Both the position numbers and the translations under genes were made by a program. The notes below the pieces were generated by a model, which was not told the DNA's origin, did no database searches, and saw only the letters and a program-made list of their open reading frames with translations. DNA of 64,000 bases from Cylicocyclus nassatus (Eukaryota; Nematoda; Chromadorea; Rhabditida; Strongylidae): assembly GCA_958299035.1 (NCBI GenBank), contig CATQJL010000001.1, positions 19,575,433-19,639,432 of the forward strand. Reading direction: 5' to 3'. The stretch's first letter is position 1, and every line of letters begins with the position of its first letter. Shown here piece after piece: positions 34,297 to 44,131 of the stretch.

Positions 34297-35959
34297 TATT
34301 TTTTGGCCAGCATTTTTTTGCTGCCAAATGAAAGGATGGCCTCAAAACGATTATTAGTGGAAAGCATAATATAAAGGGGCTATCATCATAATTTTTTTTT
34401 GGGGAAAGTTTGGGGAATTAGTATGCGTGCATATTATATCTAGCTCAAGCGCTTCAGCGTCTTCTCATATGTCGAAAATTTTCTGACTACTTGCACTAAT
34501 TTTTCCGTTGCACTAAAACTGGACATTTTTCAAGCAGCAACGTCGATCTCATTCGCTTCTCAGTTAATTTTTGTGGCATCTTACATACTAGTCGACGTCG
34601 GCTATAGTGACTTCTCAATGACAGAGGCCTTATCTGCATTAGTTTTGAACTGAAAAAAGTTTGAGAAGGATCTGTTAGCCGTTATCCAGTCGCGTGGATA
34701 TGATGAGGAGGATTCTTACATTAATAAAATTTTTCTTATCCAAAAACACAAATGATTATGACTTTTAAAGAACTTTTAGCTTGTTGTACGTCTTTCCGTG
34801 TTTTTACCCAACAAGTATTTCTGTTTTTTCGGTGTTTCCAGAAATTATCTACATGTGTGAGCAATAAATATGTAGTATCTCTCCAACGCACGCAAGCCAT
34901 TTATTTCGGGCTGAATAAAAAAGATGCAGCAATCACGGTCATAGCATTTTTGCGGGGCAATATCGCAATCCACCCTTCACCTTTTCTGAACGACGTTACT
35001 TCACTGAATGAGAAATCTCTTTTTATTATCGAGTATTTTCTTGCTATCATGTTGTCTTGAAGTTGTTTTGGTACACCTTAAGTGCATACATGAACATGAA
35101 CACTAGCAAATCAAAGTAGTATTTTTGAGAGCATAAATTCTCCTAGAGTATTGGTCTTGAGTGTGTTTTCTGTACGAGTGGTTCGGGAAACGCAAGATCA
35201 ACTTAGCCCGACCATTTGAAAAACTTCTAGTGTAAACATGGTCATGTACGGGAACAAAACAGAATTGATGGTCATCACTCCCCCCCCCCCTCCCCCACCC
35301 TCAGCCTCATCCTCGTCTTCCTTTTCCTATAGTACAATTGTGGTAGCTCAAGAAGCAAACGTAAAGAATATGCTCTCTTTTGTTCAGCCGTCTTACGAAA
35401 CCCATGAATTCTTTCTTTTTCACTTAATTCGACGTCAGACCATTAATACAAATGTCTACGTTCACCTTTGTGTTAACATCACGCGAAGATAAATATGACC
35501 GCACAATCTTGTTATTCCTTTTATGAATATGATAAAAATTAAGCTAATACATATGCAATACTGTTTAATGCCAGCAAAAACCAAAGAATCTTCCTTTGTT
35601 ACTTTACCTATATGACGTTATCTTGATAAGTGGATATTTTCATTTCATTGCTGATACTAATCCTAAGGCTATCAATATGGTTGTAAGGTCGTTGCACTTT
35701 GTGAAAAAAAATCTTCTCATCACTTGATGATTATATACATCATTGCAAGGGAACCCGTCATTTTGCAATTCTCTGAAAAGCATTGCAAATTGAGATGAGT
35801 CATGAAATAGGCTTATAATGGCGGTTTCCTGTCCTGATTGCTAATAATTGGCTAATTATAATTCAAGTGCGGAGCATCATGCTAGTCTCTATTTTTTAAA
35901 GTGCAAGCTGGAAACGGGATGCGGAAAAGAAATTTTTTGGCGAAAAACGATCGAATTTT

Positions 35960-36490
35960 TTCCTAAAAAATTCAGCTTTATTAGGACTTATAATGGACAG
36001 GATATAGTTTTTACAATGAGAATGTAAAATTGGGACTACAGACTGCGAACTGGGAGACGGTCAGGAGGTGCGATGTTCGACTGTCACCAACTCAAATTCC
36101 AGTTTAGTGCTATGCGATTCTTCAAAAGTAGCAAATCCAGTTAAAGTGTATTAGCTTACTATCTGCCTGATTTACCACTTGCTGAGTTTGATGGCTTTTG
36201 CTGGAAATTGGACCGAAATATTTGCAACTTTGTTCTTAACTGGATTTTCGTGGGTTTTGGCCTTAAAAATTGCTGCTTTGAATTGATTCCAACTTGTTAA
36301 GGTTGAACAACCCATGCAACTACTTGATTTATCTCCCTCTAAATTTTAAATACTTTTATAAAGTCATAAAGCACTTATTACATGCTATCAAGTGCCCATC
36401 TGGCAATAAAATCGCGTCTTTTAACAAACACCCCTAAAAACTCCTATCAGAAAATTTGGATTACAAAAGTTATGACATCTTAGACTTTTC
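35960..36490. repeat. Dispersed repeat inserted in unit D
   Basis: Units B and C lack this stretch. Its middle (GCTGAGTTTGATGGC near 36182, then ATCTGGCAATAAA near 36399) is repeated with about the same spacing at 46090-46430. No terminal repeats were recognised, so the class is unknown and the bounds are approximate. Confidence 0.6.
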
Positions 36491-37275
36491 AACATCTGTC
36501 TAAAAACATCGAAACTTTTTGATTTTGATGATTTTTTGTTGATTTTAAGTAAAAATGCAGTAGTTTTGCAAGTTGTTCACATGCTTCCTTTCAATTCTGC
36601 AAATGTCGGTTCAAGTGTAAAGACATCTCAGCAAAATAAAAGAGAGCGGAAGCAATTTGCAAGTTTTTTCACCTGTCCAGTGATTACCATTCAAAATACC
36701 AAAGAATATTTATTTGCTCACAATTTTTGCACCTGTCCAGTTCTACATAAATCGACATTTTGTCGACTTTGGAACGCTACTATGACAGAAATCATATGTC
36801 GAATTTTACGATCTTCTCCTTTCCGCAAAACAAATCTAATTTTAGCCTAGACGCGAACAAGGCAATTTTTTTTTCGTGTCAGTTTCTTTTTAGAAAAGCG
36901 CTAATCAACTTTTCTGTGGCTTAGCCCTTCTCAAGCATTTTTATTTCCGTCCAACTAAAGTTTTTCAGCATCCATGGTAAAGCCTTTCACTCCCTTTGCC
37001 TTCAGGCTACATTTTATGATTTCGGTGCCTTGTACGAAATTATTAGTTTCATTATTCTGGACAACTGAGGAAGCGAGAGATGTCTCACCCTTTTTTGAAA
37101 AGTTGTTTTTGTTGCACTTTTGGTCTCGTCCGCATATCCTCAGCTGCAAAATCTACTTATGAGTAATTGAATATGTCCTCGACAATCTCGTTGATTTTGT
37201 TAAGGAACAGTGGTTCTGATGTTACGCCCAATATAGCTTTGTAAAAACAGTTTTCGACATCCCCCCCCCCTACTT

Positions 37276-38588
37276 CTCCCTCTATTTCTTGAATGTGTAG
37301 GGTTAAAGACACTCGAAAATTACCTCATCAGTTTTGGAACGTCTCAAGACGTTCACTACCCCCAGTATTTGAAAATTAGCATCAACCTGAATATATCACT
37401 TATCGGTCTAGAACTCATGAATTTATTTGGAACTCTATCAATCTTTTCCGGGCCAGTTTGTTCTGATAATAAACCGGGAAATCCAAGCAAAAGTTGTTTT
37501 TGCAATCTCAGCTGAGTGCGCCGAGTTCTCGAGAACTTCAAAGGCTGGGCATCAAAAAAAAATCCTCGGTAAACTCCAGCCTGAAGTGGACAATTTTTTT
37601 TTGAATGAATCTCTTTTGTCTGTCACTTTCAAAGCTAGCTAACTTTCCCAATAAAGCCGCATGATGCGACTTATTCGGAAAATTGAATTAGGTTGGCTAA
37701 AAAAACAATTTCTTTTTTTCATGCAAATTTTCGTAGAAAATTTTCCTGTCGTTTTCAACAGTTCTTCAAGGGGAAGTAGTGCAAAGCTTCTACTTTCATA
37801 TATCAACCATTTAGAATTTTTTATTTTCATGAAGGACAATGTGCCCTAATATGGCCAAAATTGCAAAAGCTCAGTTCTTTGACTTTCTAAGCTTCTTTTT
37901 CATGATGTGATGTAGGTAGAGGTGAGTAACTTAGTATATGGATACAACTAAGTTTTCCCTCTTCATTAATAAACGATAGAAGTCGTGCTCTGCCATTTTG
38001 GAATCCTCTGATTAAAAAACGAAATTTTCTCACATTTTCGCATTCTTACAATGTGAAAATGGGGATTTTTTTTACTTTTTCCCGTTATTTTTCGTAGAGA
38101 AATAATTTCAGTTCGAAAAACGCTTATATTCAAATTCTTAATGAAGTGCTTTTTCCAGAAATACTGAACACTGAAAAAGATTTGTCTGCAGCATTTTTAA
38201 GATCCGCAAAAGCGACGGAATAATCTTTTAGCCAGTCCATTATTTACATATTGTCATGCTTTTCTTCCTTTCTTGCGAGAATTTCCTGTTTCTTGAACGC
38301 TTGAACTGCTCATCCAGTGGGTAACTCATGCTTTTCCTATGTCATTCGAGGTTTGATACATCATGTAAGGATATCATTCATTCGGAAAGGATGCATTCTT
38401 AATAAAGTTACAGGCAGCTGCTTTCTCAGAAGTGACTCCTTACTGCCTCAGGCACGTGAGTAGCTGCAAGCTGTCAATTCAAATATTAGCAACAGATGCG
38501 ATGCTAGAGATCACTTAACGCCTATGTTTGAAGGGTAAATAAATTTTGAGCAGTTTATGACCTGTTTTTCATTGTTTTGAAAAAAATT
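37276..38588. other. Unassigned DNA right of the segmental array
   Basis: A lone mariner-like end (TTAGGTTGGCTAAAAAAAC) lies at about 37689 with no partner seen. Short overlapping open frames on both strands near 37356-37849 show no coding signs. Confidence 0.4.
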
Positions 38589-38591
38589 ATA

Positions 38592-39068
38592 TTAGGTTGT
38601 CCCGAAAGTTCGTTCGCACCATTTTCAAAAAATCATAACTTTTTTGCTTCATAGCGATTTTGCGCATTTAAAACTTATTAGAAAGCGTAAAGCATGTAGA
38701 ATTCTTAAGAAATTGATTTTTCGGCACTTTTTTCAAATAATCATAACTTTTGAAAGAAGAGCTCGATCAGCACAAACTTAACTCAGATAGTAATCAAATA
38801 TAAGAAAAATTATGATAATGGCTTTTCTGGATTTTATCGCGCAGTTTCTAGATTTTTGGAATTGTTTCTCAAAAATTCCGAATTTCGGATGTTCTTGTTC
38901 TTTCATTTTTATCTCTGCAATCTGAACATGCTGGAAAGTCATCAGGAGACTTTTGGAAACGACATGCTTTGCGCTTTCTAATAAAATCTAAATTGCTCAA
39001 AATCGCTGTGATGCAAAGAAGTTATGATTTTTTGAAGATGGTGCTAACGAACTTTCGGGACAATTTAA
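38592..39068. mobile_element. Foldback mariner-type MITE, 477 bp
   Basis: The ends TTAGGTTGTCCCGAAAGTTC and the complement are flanked by TA (38590-38591 and 39069-39070). The outer 100 bp on each side pair well (ATCATAACTTTTTTGCTTCA against its complement). It shares general design and ACCATTTTCAAAAAATC-type sequence with 20047-20725. Confidence 0.88.
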
Positions 39069-39105
39069 TATATTAGGTCGTAACATATGTTTTATGACAT
39101 TTTCT

Positions 39106-39338
39106 CAGGGCTCGGCACAGGTGGCTCTAAGCAAGCTGGGTATCGTTTTTGGGGCAAAAAGCAAAGGGGGTTTCGTTTTTGCGGACGAAGACATGCAAAA
39201 TTGGCAACGTTCTTTTCTAGTCGACGTTTCGTTTTTGGGAGAAATTTTGGCGATTTTTAAGGGAATGTGGTATAGGGTCAAAGTGGACTTCGTAAAAGTT
39301 CTCTGCATTTTCATCTAGCCACCTCGTGCCGGGCCCTG
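39106..39338. mobile_element. hAT-type MITE with perfect 8-bp duplication
   Basis: The terminal repeats CAGGGCTCGGCACAGGTGGC and GCCACCTCGTGCCGGGCCCT(G) are flanked by CATTTTCT on both sides (39098-39105 and 39339-39346). This is the best-preserved member of the family also found at 27065-27301 and about 28015-28228. The 74-codon open frame inside is an incidental reading of the element. Confidence 0.92.
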
Positions 39339-39346
39339 CATTTTCT

Positions 39347-40842
39347 TCACTTATCTCAAAAAAAAATCTAAAAACTCTAGCAAAGTTTGTTATTTGCGCA
39401 CATAAACAATGGATAAAGGCATTATTAACATTTACAGAAATGGATCATGTTAAATATAGAGGCAATTTTCTTTTTTTCTTAAAGTTCAGTACTATGCTAT
39501 GCCATGATTTAGCGCCTACATTGAAAACTGAAAAACGGTCTCTTGCGTTGGTTCAATAATTTTGCTCCAAAAAAAATCACAAATTCTTTTCAAGAAAATT
39601 TTGCTCCAAAAATCACGAAAAAAATTCTTAAGGGTGAAGAAACTAACTGTTCTAATCTATCGAACATATCAGAGGCTTTATTCGAATATCATAATTTTAA
39701 TAAGATCTCGTCAAAATCTTAAGTTTCGCAGAAACATCCGATAGACACGAATTTAGGTGGGTTGTAAGACAACAATCAGGAGTGGAATCAAACTACTGGA
39801 TTTTTGAGCCTTTTTCCAAACCGCGCTGATTTTTTCAAAAAAATGGTGGAAAACGCTCCGTTTTCAAAATGCAATCCCTCAAGCTGACTCGCTTAGGATA
39901 AAATTACGATTCTTGAAAATTTTGGAGGATAACTACATTAAGACAGTACTAATGCTTTGCATCTGAATACGTTGGACGTAAATGCTTTGCCCTTGCAAAC
40001 CTCTTTGTTTCCTTTTTCCAAATGACTAGACAATTTGCAGACAATCATCCATCCATTTTCTAAAAGCCAATTAGTTCTTGCTTGCACATATGCGTCACTC
40101 GGTTTCGATTTCGGTTCCGCAAAAATTCAGGGCAAGTTTTTAGTTCCTGCGCACATTTTACCGCTGTTTCATGGTGCTGTAACAGCAGTCAGAGCTGTAA
40201 AGTCGGAAAGACAGAGGTTCAAACTTCAGAAGGTTGAGTTCCTCGACATTTTTGATTTTTCGATACTTGCCAGAATATTAAGGAAACTCTTCGCAAGTTT
40301 TCCCAAAAATTCTGAGCCAGCAAATTCTCTTGTTTTCAATGTAACTGTCGAGAAATTATTCAAAAAGGATCCCCCCTGCATCTTCATCAAACAGCATGTT
40401 GACGTGGTCACAACCCAAAATAACGTTTACTACCCATTCGTTTTCTAAAAATAAAACATGCATGTCTTCAAGCACGTCATCTACGTCATTCACTCATCTG
40501 CACACGAGAATATCTGCCCAAATTGCATTGCATGGCTGGGTAGTCGCCATAAAAGCTTACAAATCTTGTTATCGTCAAACGAGAAAGCTAAGAGCTCTTT
40601 GGTGAAGCGAAAAAGTCCTGTCCGATTCGAGACGTTCGTATTGTTCGACCCGTATAGTGAAGAAAGAGAAGGCGGAGAGAGGAGATTGGGGAAAAAAGCT
40701 GTCACTTTCTTATTTGAGCAAGCCGCAGCCTGGCCTGCTTAGCAATTCTAACATCATTCGCATAATCGCTTGTTTCTTATTCATTCGCTAAGTGCGATTT
40801 ACATTCACTGTTCTAAACATTCTTGATTTCTTCGCGCATTCT
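39347..40842. other. Unassigned DNA with open frames of 94-137 codons
   Basis: The longest frame, 137 codons at 40035-40448 on the plus strand, has no signal peptide, domain, splice site or poly(A) context I could recognise. The 94-codon frame at 40458-40742 is likewise unsupported. I do not call either a gene. Confidence 0.4.
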
Positions 40843-41310
40843 TTATTTATTTATTTATTTATTTTATTTATTTATTTATTTATTTATTTATTCATTCATT
40901 CATTCATTCATTCATTCATCTATTCATTCATTCATTCATTCATTCATTCGTTCATTTATTCATTCATTCTTTCAATCATTCATTCATTCTTTCAATCATT
41001 CATTCATTCATTCATTCATTCATTCATTCATTCATTCATTCATTCATTCATTCATTCATTCATTCATTCATTCATTTATTCATTCATTCATTCATTCATT
41101 CATTCATTCATTCATTCATTCATTCATTCATTCATTCATTCATTCATTCATTCATTCATTCATTCATTCATCCACTCATCCACTCACACTTACAATCACT
41201 CAATCATTCATCCATCCATTCATACATTTACGCACTCATTCCATTCATTTATTCATTCATTCGCATTCATATATTCATTCATTCACTCTTCATACATTCA
41301 TTTCATCCGT
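40843..41310. repeat. TTTA/TTCA tetranucleotide microsatellite
   Basis: TTTA repeats at about 40843-40890 change into a long run of TTCA repeats to about 41170, then into interrupted variants up to about 41310. The two long overlapping open frames here (Phe-Ile-His-Ser repeats) simply read the tetranucleotide and are not genes. Confidence 0.97.
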
Positions 41311-42109
41311 TCGAGCCCTATCATTTGTTATAAATTAACTCGCAAAGATACCAGTGCAACTCAATTTTTTAAATTGTTTGAGTCATCTTATCAAATACAA
41401 ATCAAGCGTTTATGAGAAATTCTCCGTTTTTATTTGGGAGACTTTAACTTTACAATTTTATGAACAATTTGAATAATACTTCACCATCTTCACTTTCTAC
41501 TCCTACACTCTAGGTGCACCAAAAAACGTCTTAAACCAGACCAGGTAATACACTATGCTGGGGTCATTAGGCTTCAAAAGAAGCTTCTTTGAATTTCATC
41601 ACCACCCGACCCTAAAAGAAGAAAATAAGGAGACCAATTAAGGATAACAGCTTTACAACTGGGAACCAGATTCTCTGTGGCTATGCAATAGTTATAGTTC
41701 TGGTGTGATTTCCGTTTTAATGATTTGATCCAGAGACGCTTCCAATTTGAATGGTAATTTTACAATACTAAGCAACATTGTTTCCACTGCAACTATAGAT
41801 CGTTTTGCTGCTAATTTCTTCCGCTCTAATCTTCCATTGTTCATCAATATCAATTTGGGTACAAATTTTTGACTGTGACGTTCTCGCTGTGTAATATTTC
41901 TTCACCATCTTCTCAATATTATATTGTCTGCCTGGGATGCAAAAATTGAGATGATATTATTAATGCGGATGATCTGGTTAAGTCTTTAAGTCGCGCTGTT
42001 ATCATCTCTAAGGCGACAAGGATCAGGCAAAGTCTAGCGACAAAAACCCAAGGTTTTTAACTATCTAAAGTGCACTTCGATGTGATGTGATGCACTTTTG
42101 CAGAATTTA
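41311..42109. other. Unassigned DNA left of Helitron 1
   Basis: No gene or repeat structure is supported. Confidence 0.4.
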
Positions 42110-42574
42110 TCTTATATATAAAGCTGAATGCCTGTTTGTATGTCTGTATGTCTGTACGTATGTCTGTCTGTCTGTACGTATGTTCCGAATAGAAAATTCC
42201 ATTTCTGAACCGATCCGGACCAAACTTGGCAGACATACACTTCGGACCCCGGCGGGTGTCATAGGCTACTTTTCGTCATCGATCGATATCGATTTTATCG
42301 ATTTTTTGCAAAATTTGAGCTACGGGGCTGGGAGTTGGCACAGGGGGTAATCGAGCATGCTGATCAGCAAGCTCGATTACACCCCTCTGCCAAATTCCAG
42401 CCCTCTAGCTCAAATTTTGCAAAAAATCGATAAAATCGACATCAATCGATAACGAAAAGTGGACTGTGACACCCGACGGGGCCCGAAGTGTATGTGTGCC
42501 AAGTTTGGTCCGGATCGGTTAAGAAATGGAATTTTCTATTCGGAACATACGGCGGAGCCGGGTAAGCCAGCTAG
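42110..42574 (+). mobile_element. Non-autonomous foldback Helitron, copy 1
   Basis: It begins TCTTATATATAAAGCTGAAT and ends GGTAAGCCAGCTAG, inserted between A (42109) and T (42575) with no duplication. A small GC hairpin (CGGC/GCCG) sits 10 to 20 bases before the CTAG end. These are the standard marks of Helitrons. Unusually, most of the interior is one large inverted repeat: the left arm from GTTCCGAATAGAAAATTCCA pairs with the right arm ending TGGAATTTTCTATTCGGAAC, with a short loop near 42360. No helicase or Rep gene is present. Confidence 0.88.
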
Positions 42575-42575
42575 T

Positions 42576-43482
42576 TTTCAATAATCCTTGGAGCAGAAGA
42601 AGTGATTCTGCCCCGATAGTAGAAGCATGTTTGCTCTTGCTATAGTCAAGTATTTACTCTTGTATTCAGGCTTGAGATGAAGTGGAACACAGCCGCAGAA
42701 TTTGAACCAAAATTTTTAAATCTATCTTTCTCAACTTAACTTTATTGATAGCACTTGTATCGCCCTACGCGTTCCTTTCTCTACAGCAAACCAAATAATA
42801 GTTGCTTGAGAATGCAGATTTCTTTTCGTTACGTAATCTTCTTCACCGTTTTGACCTACTAACTCATTGTTTTTAGACTTTACGATCAATTCTATCAGAC
42901 GTTCAACTACTCAACCACATACATAAATTCGCTCAATTTCTTCTTTCAACTATTTCATTTCAATCAATAAATTGACTTTGAAACGCGCATTCACCCACAT
43001 AATCAACACTTTTTCTTTCTTTTTCACCCGTTCACTCCACCATTATTTACTTTCACTACTCGAACTTCACATTCATTTCCCTCCATTTACAGCCCAGATT
43101 ACTTTCACTGTCGGCTGAGTTCACAATGCTGAGAGCATTTTTTGCAGCGCCAGACCTGTTTCAGAGGTAAGCCACCAAGTGGTCACATCGTCACTTTCTT
43201 TTATTACTGCGAAGTTGCGCGTCAACTTTTTGCGCCTAGCAAGCTTGCCATTAACAATCTATTCCAGATATAATTTTTGTCATATTAATCTTCTGCTGCA
43301 ACCTCCCGATTATGTTTTGCACTTGTGAGTATTAGCATGGAAAAACATAGTGGTAGATCGAACACAAGCTGCAAATATGATGTTCTGTAGCTTTCTTAAC
43401 AGGAGATAGCAAGTCTTGCATCGAAAGTGAGATCTTCGAGCAGCATTGCCTTACAAAACCATACCAATTTTACTTGCGAAAC
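42576..43482. other. Unassigned DNA
   Basis: No gene is supported. A possible splice-site pair (TTTTTTGCAG near 43145 and GAGGTAAGC near 43170) surrounds only about 20 bases and is not enough for a call. Confidence 0.35.
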
Positions 43483-43776
43483 TCATGAAATAATATCATT
43501 ACTTTGGAAACTGTCTAACGACCTCATCCAACTTCTGTCCAACATAGTAATGCGTGAGCACGGGTGAGATACCATATGTCGCCGAAAGTGGGAGAATCCC
43601 GGACAATGCAGCAGATACTCAGCCTGCGCATGTATAGAGATGTATTTGTTGCGGATGCCCAGCGGAGGGTAGGGGATCGAAAGCCGCCAGTTTGGGCCTC
43701 CTTCGCGGACTGCTGGTCCTGAAACGACATGCAACAACACTGCGAAAGGATCAGTTGGCCGCGAAAGGTAGCTCAA
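43483..43776 (-). pseudogene. Possible tail of a non-LTR retrotransposon ORF
   Basis: The minus-strand frame contains AEYLLHCPGFSHFRRHMV, which resembles the HxLLxCPxFxxxR segment near the C-terminus of many non-LTR retrotransposon proteins. No reverse transcriptase catalytic motif is visible upstream, so if the reading is right this is only a broken tail. It overlaps a GC-rich inverted repeat (43573-43832), so the open frame could also be accidental. Confidence 0.3.
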
Positions 43777-43832
43777 GCCGGCGGCTTTCGTTTCCCTACC
43801 CCCAGCGGACCTCCCACTTTCGGCAACATATA
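43573..43832. repeat. GC-rich imperfect inverted repeat
   Basis: ATGTCGCCGAAAGTGGGAG on the left pairs with CTCCCACTTTCGGCAACAT on the right, and CCAGCGGAGGGTAGGGGATC with a stretch ending CCCTACCCCCAGCGG. The base composition is far more GC-rich than the surroundings, suggesting a mobile origin, but no target duplication was found. Confidence 0.65.
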
Positions 43833-43986
43833 GGCCCGTAGTACCCCCTCTCAGCGCAACTCGGCTGGGGGTGGGCCTACGTTGAACCTAGAGCGCCTCA
43901 TCCCGGCATCCGGAGAGCTATCGATTTGGATGCGGATCGCTTTCTAGACATAGAGATCTTAGATCATTCCCAAAAACCAAGCACTT

Positions 43987-44060
43987 TGGGCAGGTTTGGT
44001 CGAGCGGCTAAATGGATAGGTCTCAACGCGCAAGATCATGGTTCGTAGCCGGCTAGTGGC
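43987..44060 (+). repeat. tRNA-like SINE head or tRNA pseudogene
   Basis: TGGTCGAGCGGCTAA (from 43997) resembles an A box of the Leu/Ser type (TGGCCGAGNGGTTAA). GGTTCGTAGCC (44040-44050) resembles a B box (GGTTCGAATCC), about 40 bases downstream as in tRNA genes. The cloverleaf is not complete: the acceptor stem does not close convincingly. A tRNA-derived SINE head or decayed tRNA is therefore more likely than a working gene. Confidence 0.5.
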
Positions 44061-44089
44061 AAATTTTTGCGCCGCCACGGACGATCTTT

Positions 44090-44131
44090 GATAGCGGCCG
44101 CTATCGATAAAAATCGATGGCGACCGCTATC
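44090..44131. other. Strong hairpin with a 16-bp palindrome
   Basis: GATAGCGGCCGCTATC is a perfect palindrome. It also forms the left arm of a longer stem with ATCGATGGCGACCGCTATC. It lies 40 bases after the tRNA-like segment and may be part of the same element. Confidence 0.7.

Larger units (their letters stand above)
32831..37275. repeat. Segmental tandem unit D (right end of array)
   Basis: This unit is collinear with C: pyrimidine stretch near 32885, block 32960-33235, CATCTTACATACTAGTCGAC near 34578, CAAGCCATTTATTTCGG near 34886, poly-C (35280-35290), ATGACGTTATCTTGATAAGT near 35612, CAGCAAAATAAAAGAGAGCG near 36629, and GAAGCGAGAGATGTCTCACC near 37070. It breaks off near a 10-C run (37261-37270) before the closing block seen in B and C. 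It is interrupted by 33419-34296 and 35960-36490. Confidence 0.75.

Noticed and set aside
28732..35492. Similar-looking frames in units C (28732-28998) and D (35238-35492), both starting MVMY and ending TRR
   Set aside because: The middles are read in different frames, unit B lacks the ATG, and the similarity at the ends follows DNA similarity. No sign of selection on protein.
37689..37860. Mariner-like end TTAGGTTGGCTAAAAAAAC
   Set aside because: No matching opposite end found nearby, so an element could not be bounded.
40035..40448. 137-codon plus-strand open frame
   Set aside because: No domain, signal peptide, splice or poly(A) context; the length is reachable by chance in 64 kb of six frames.
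40792..41415. Long overlapping open frames encoding Phe-Ile-His-Ser repeats
   Set aside because: They only read the TTTA/TTCA microsatellite, which stays open in several frames.
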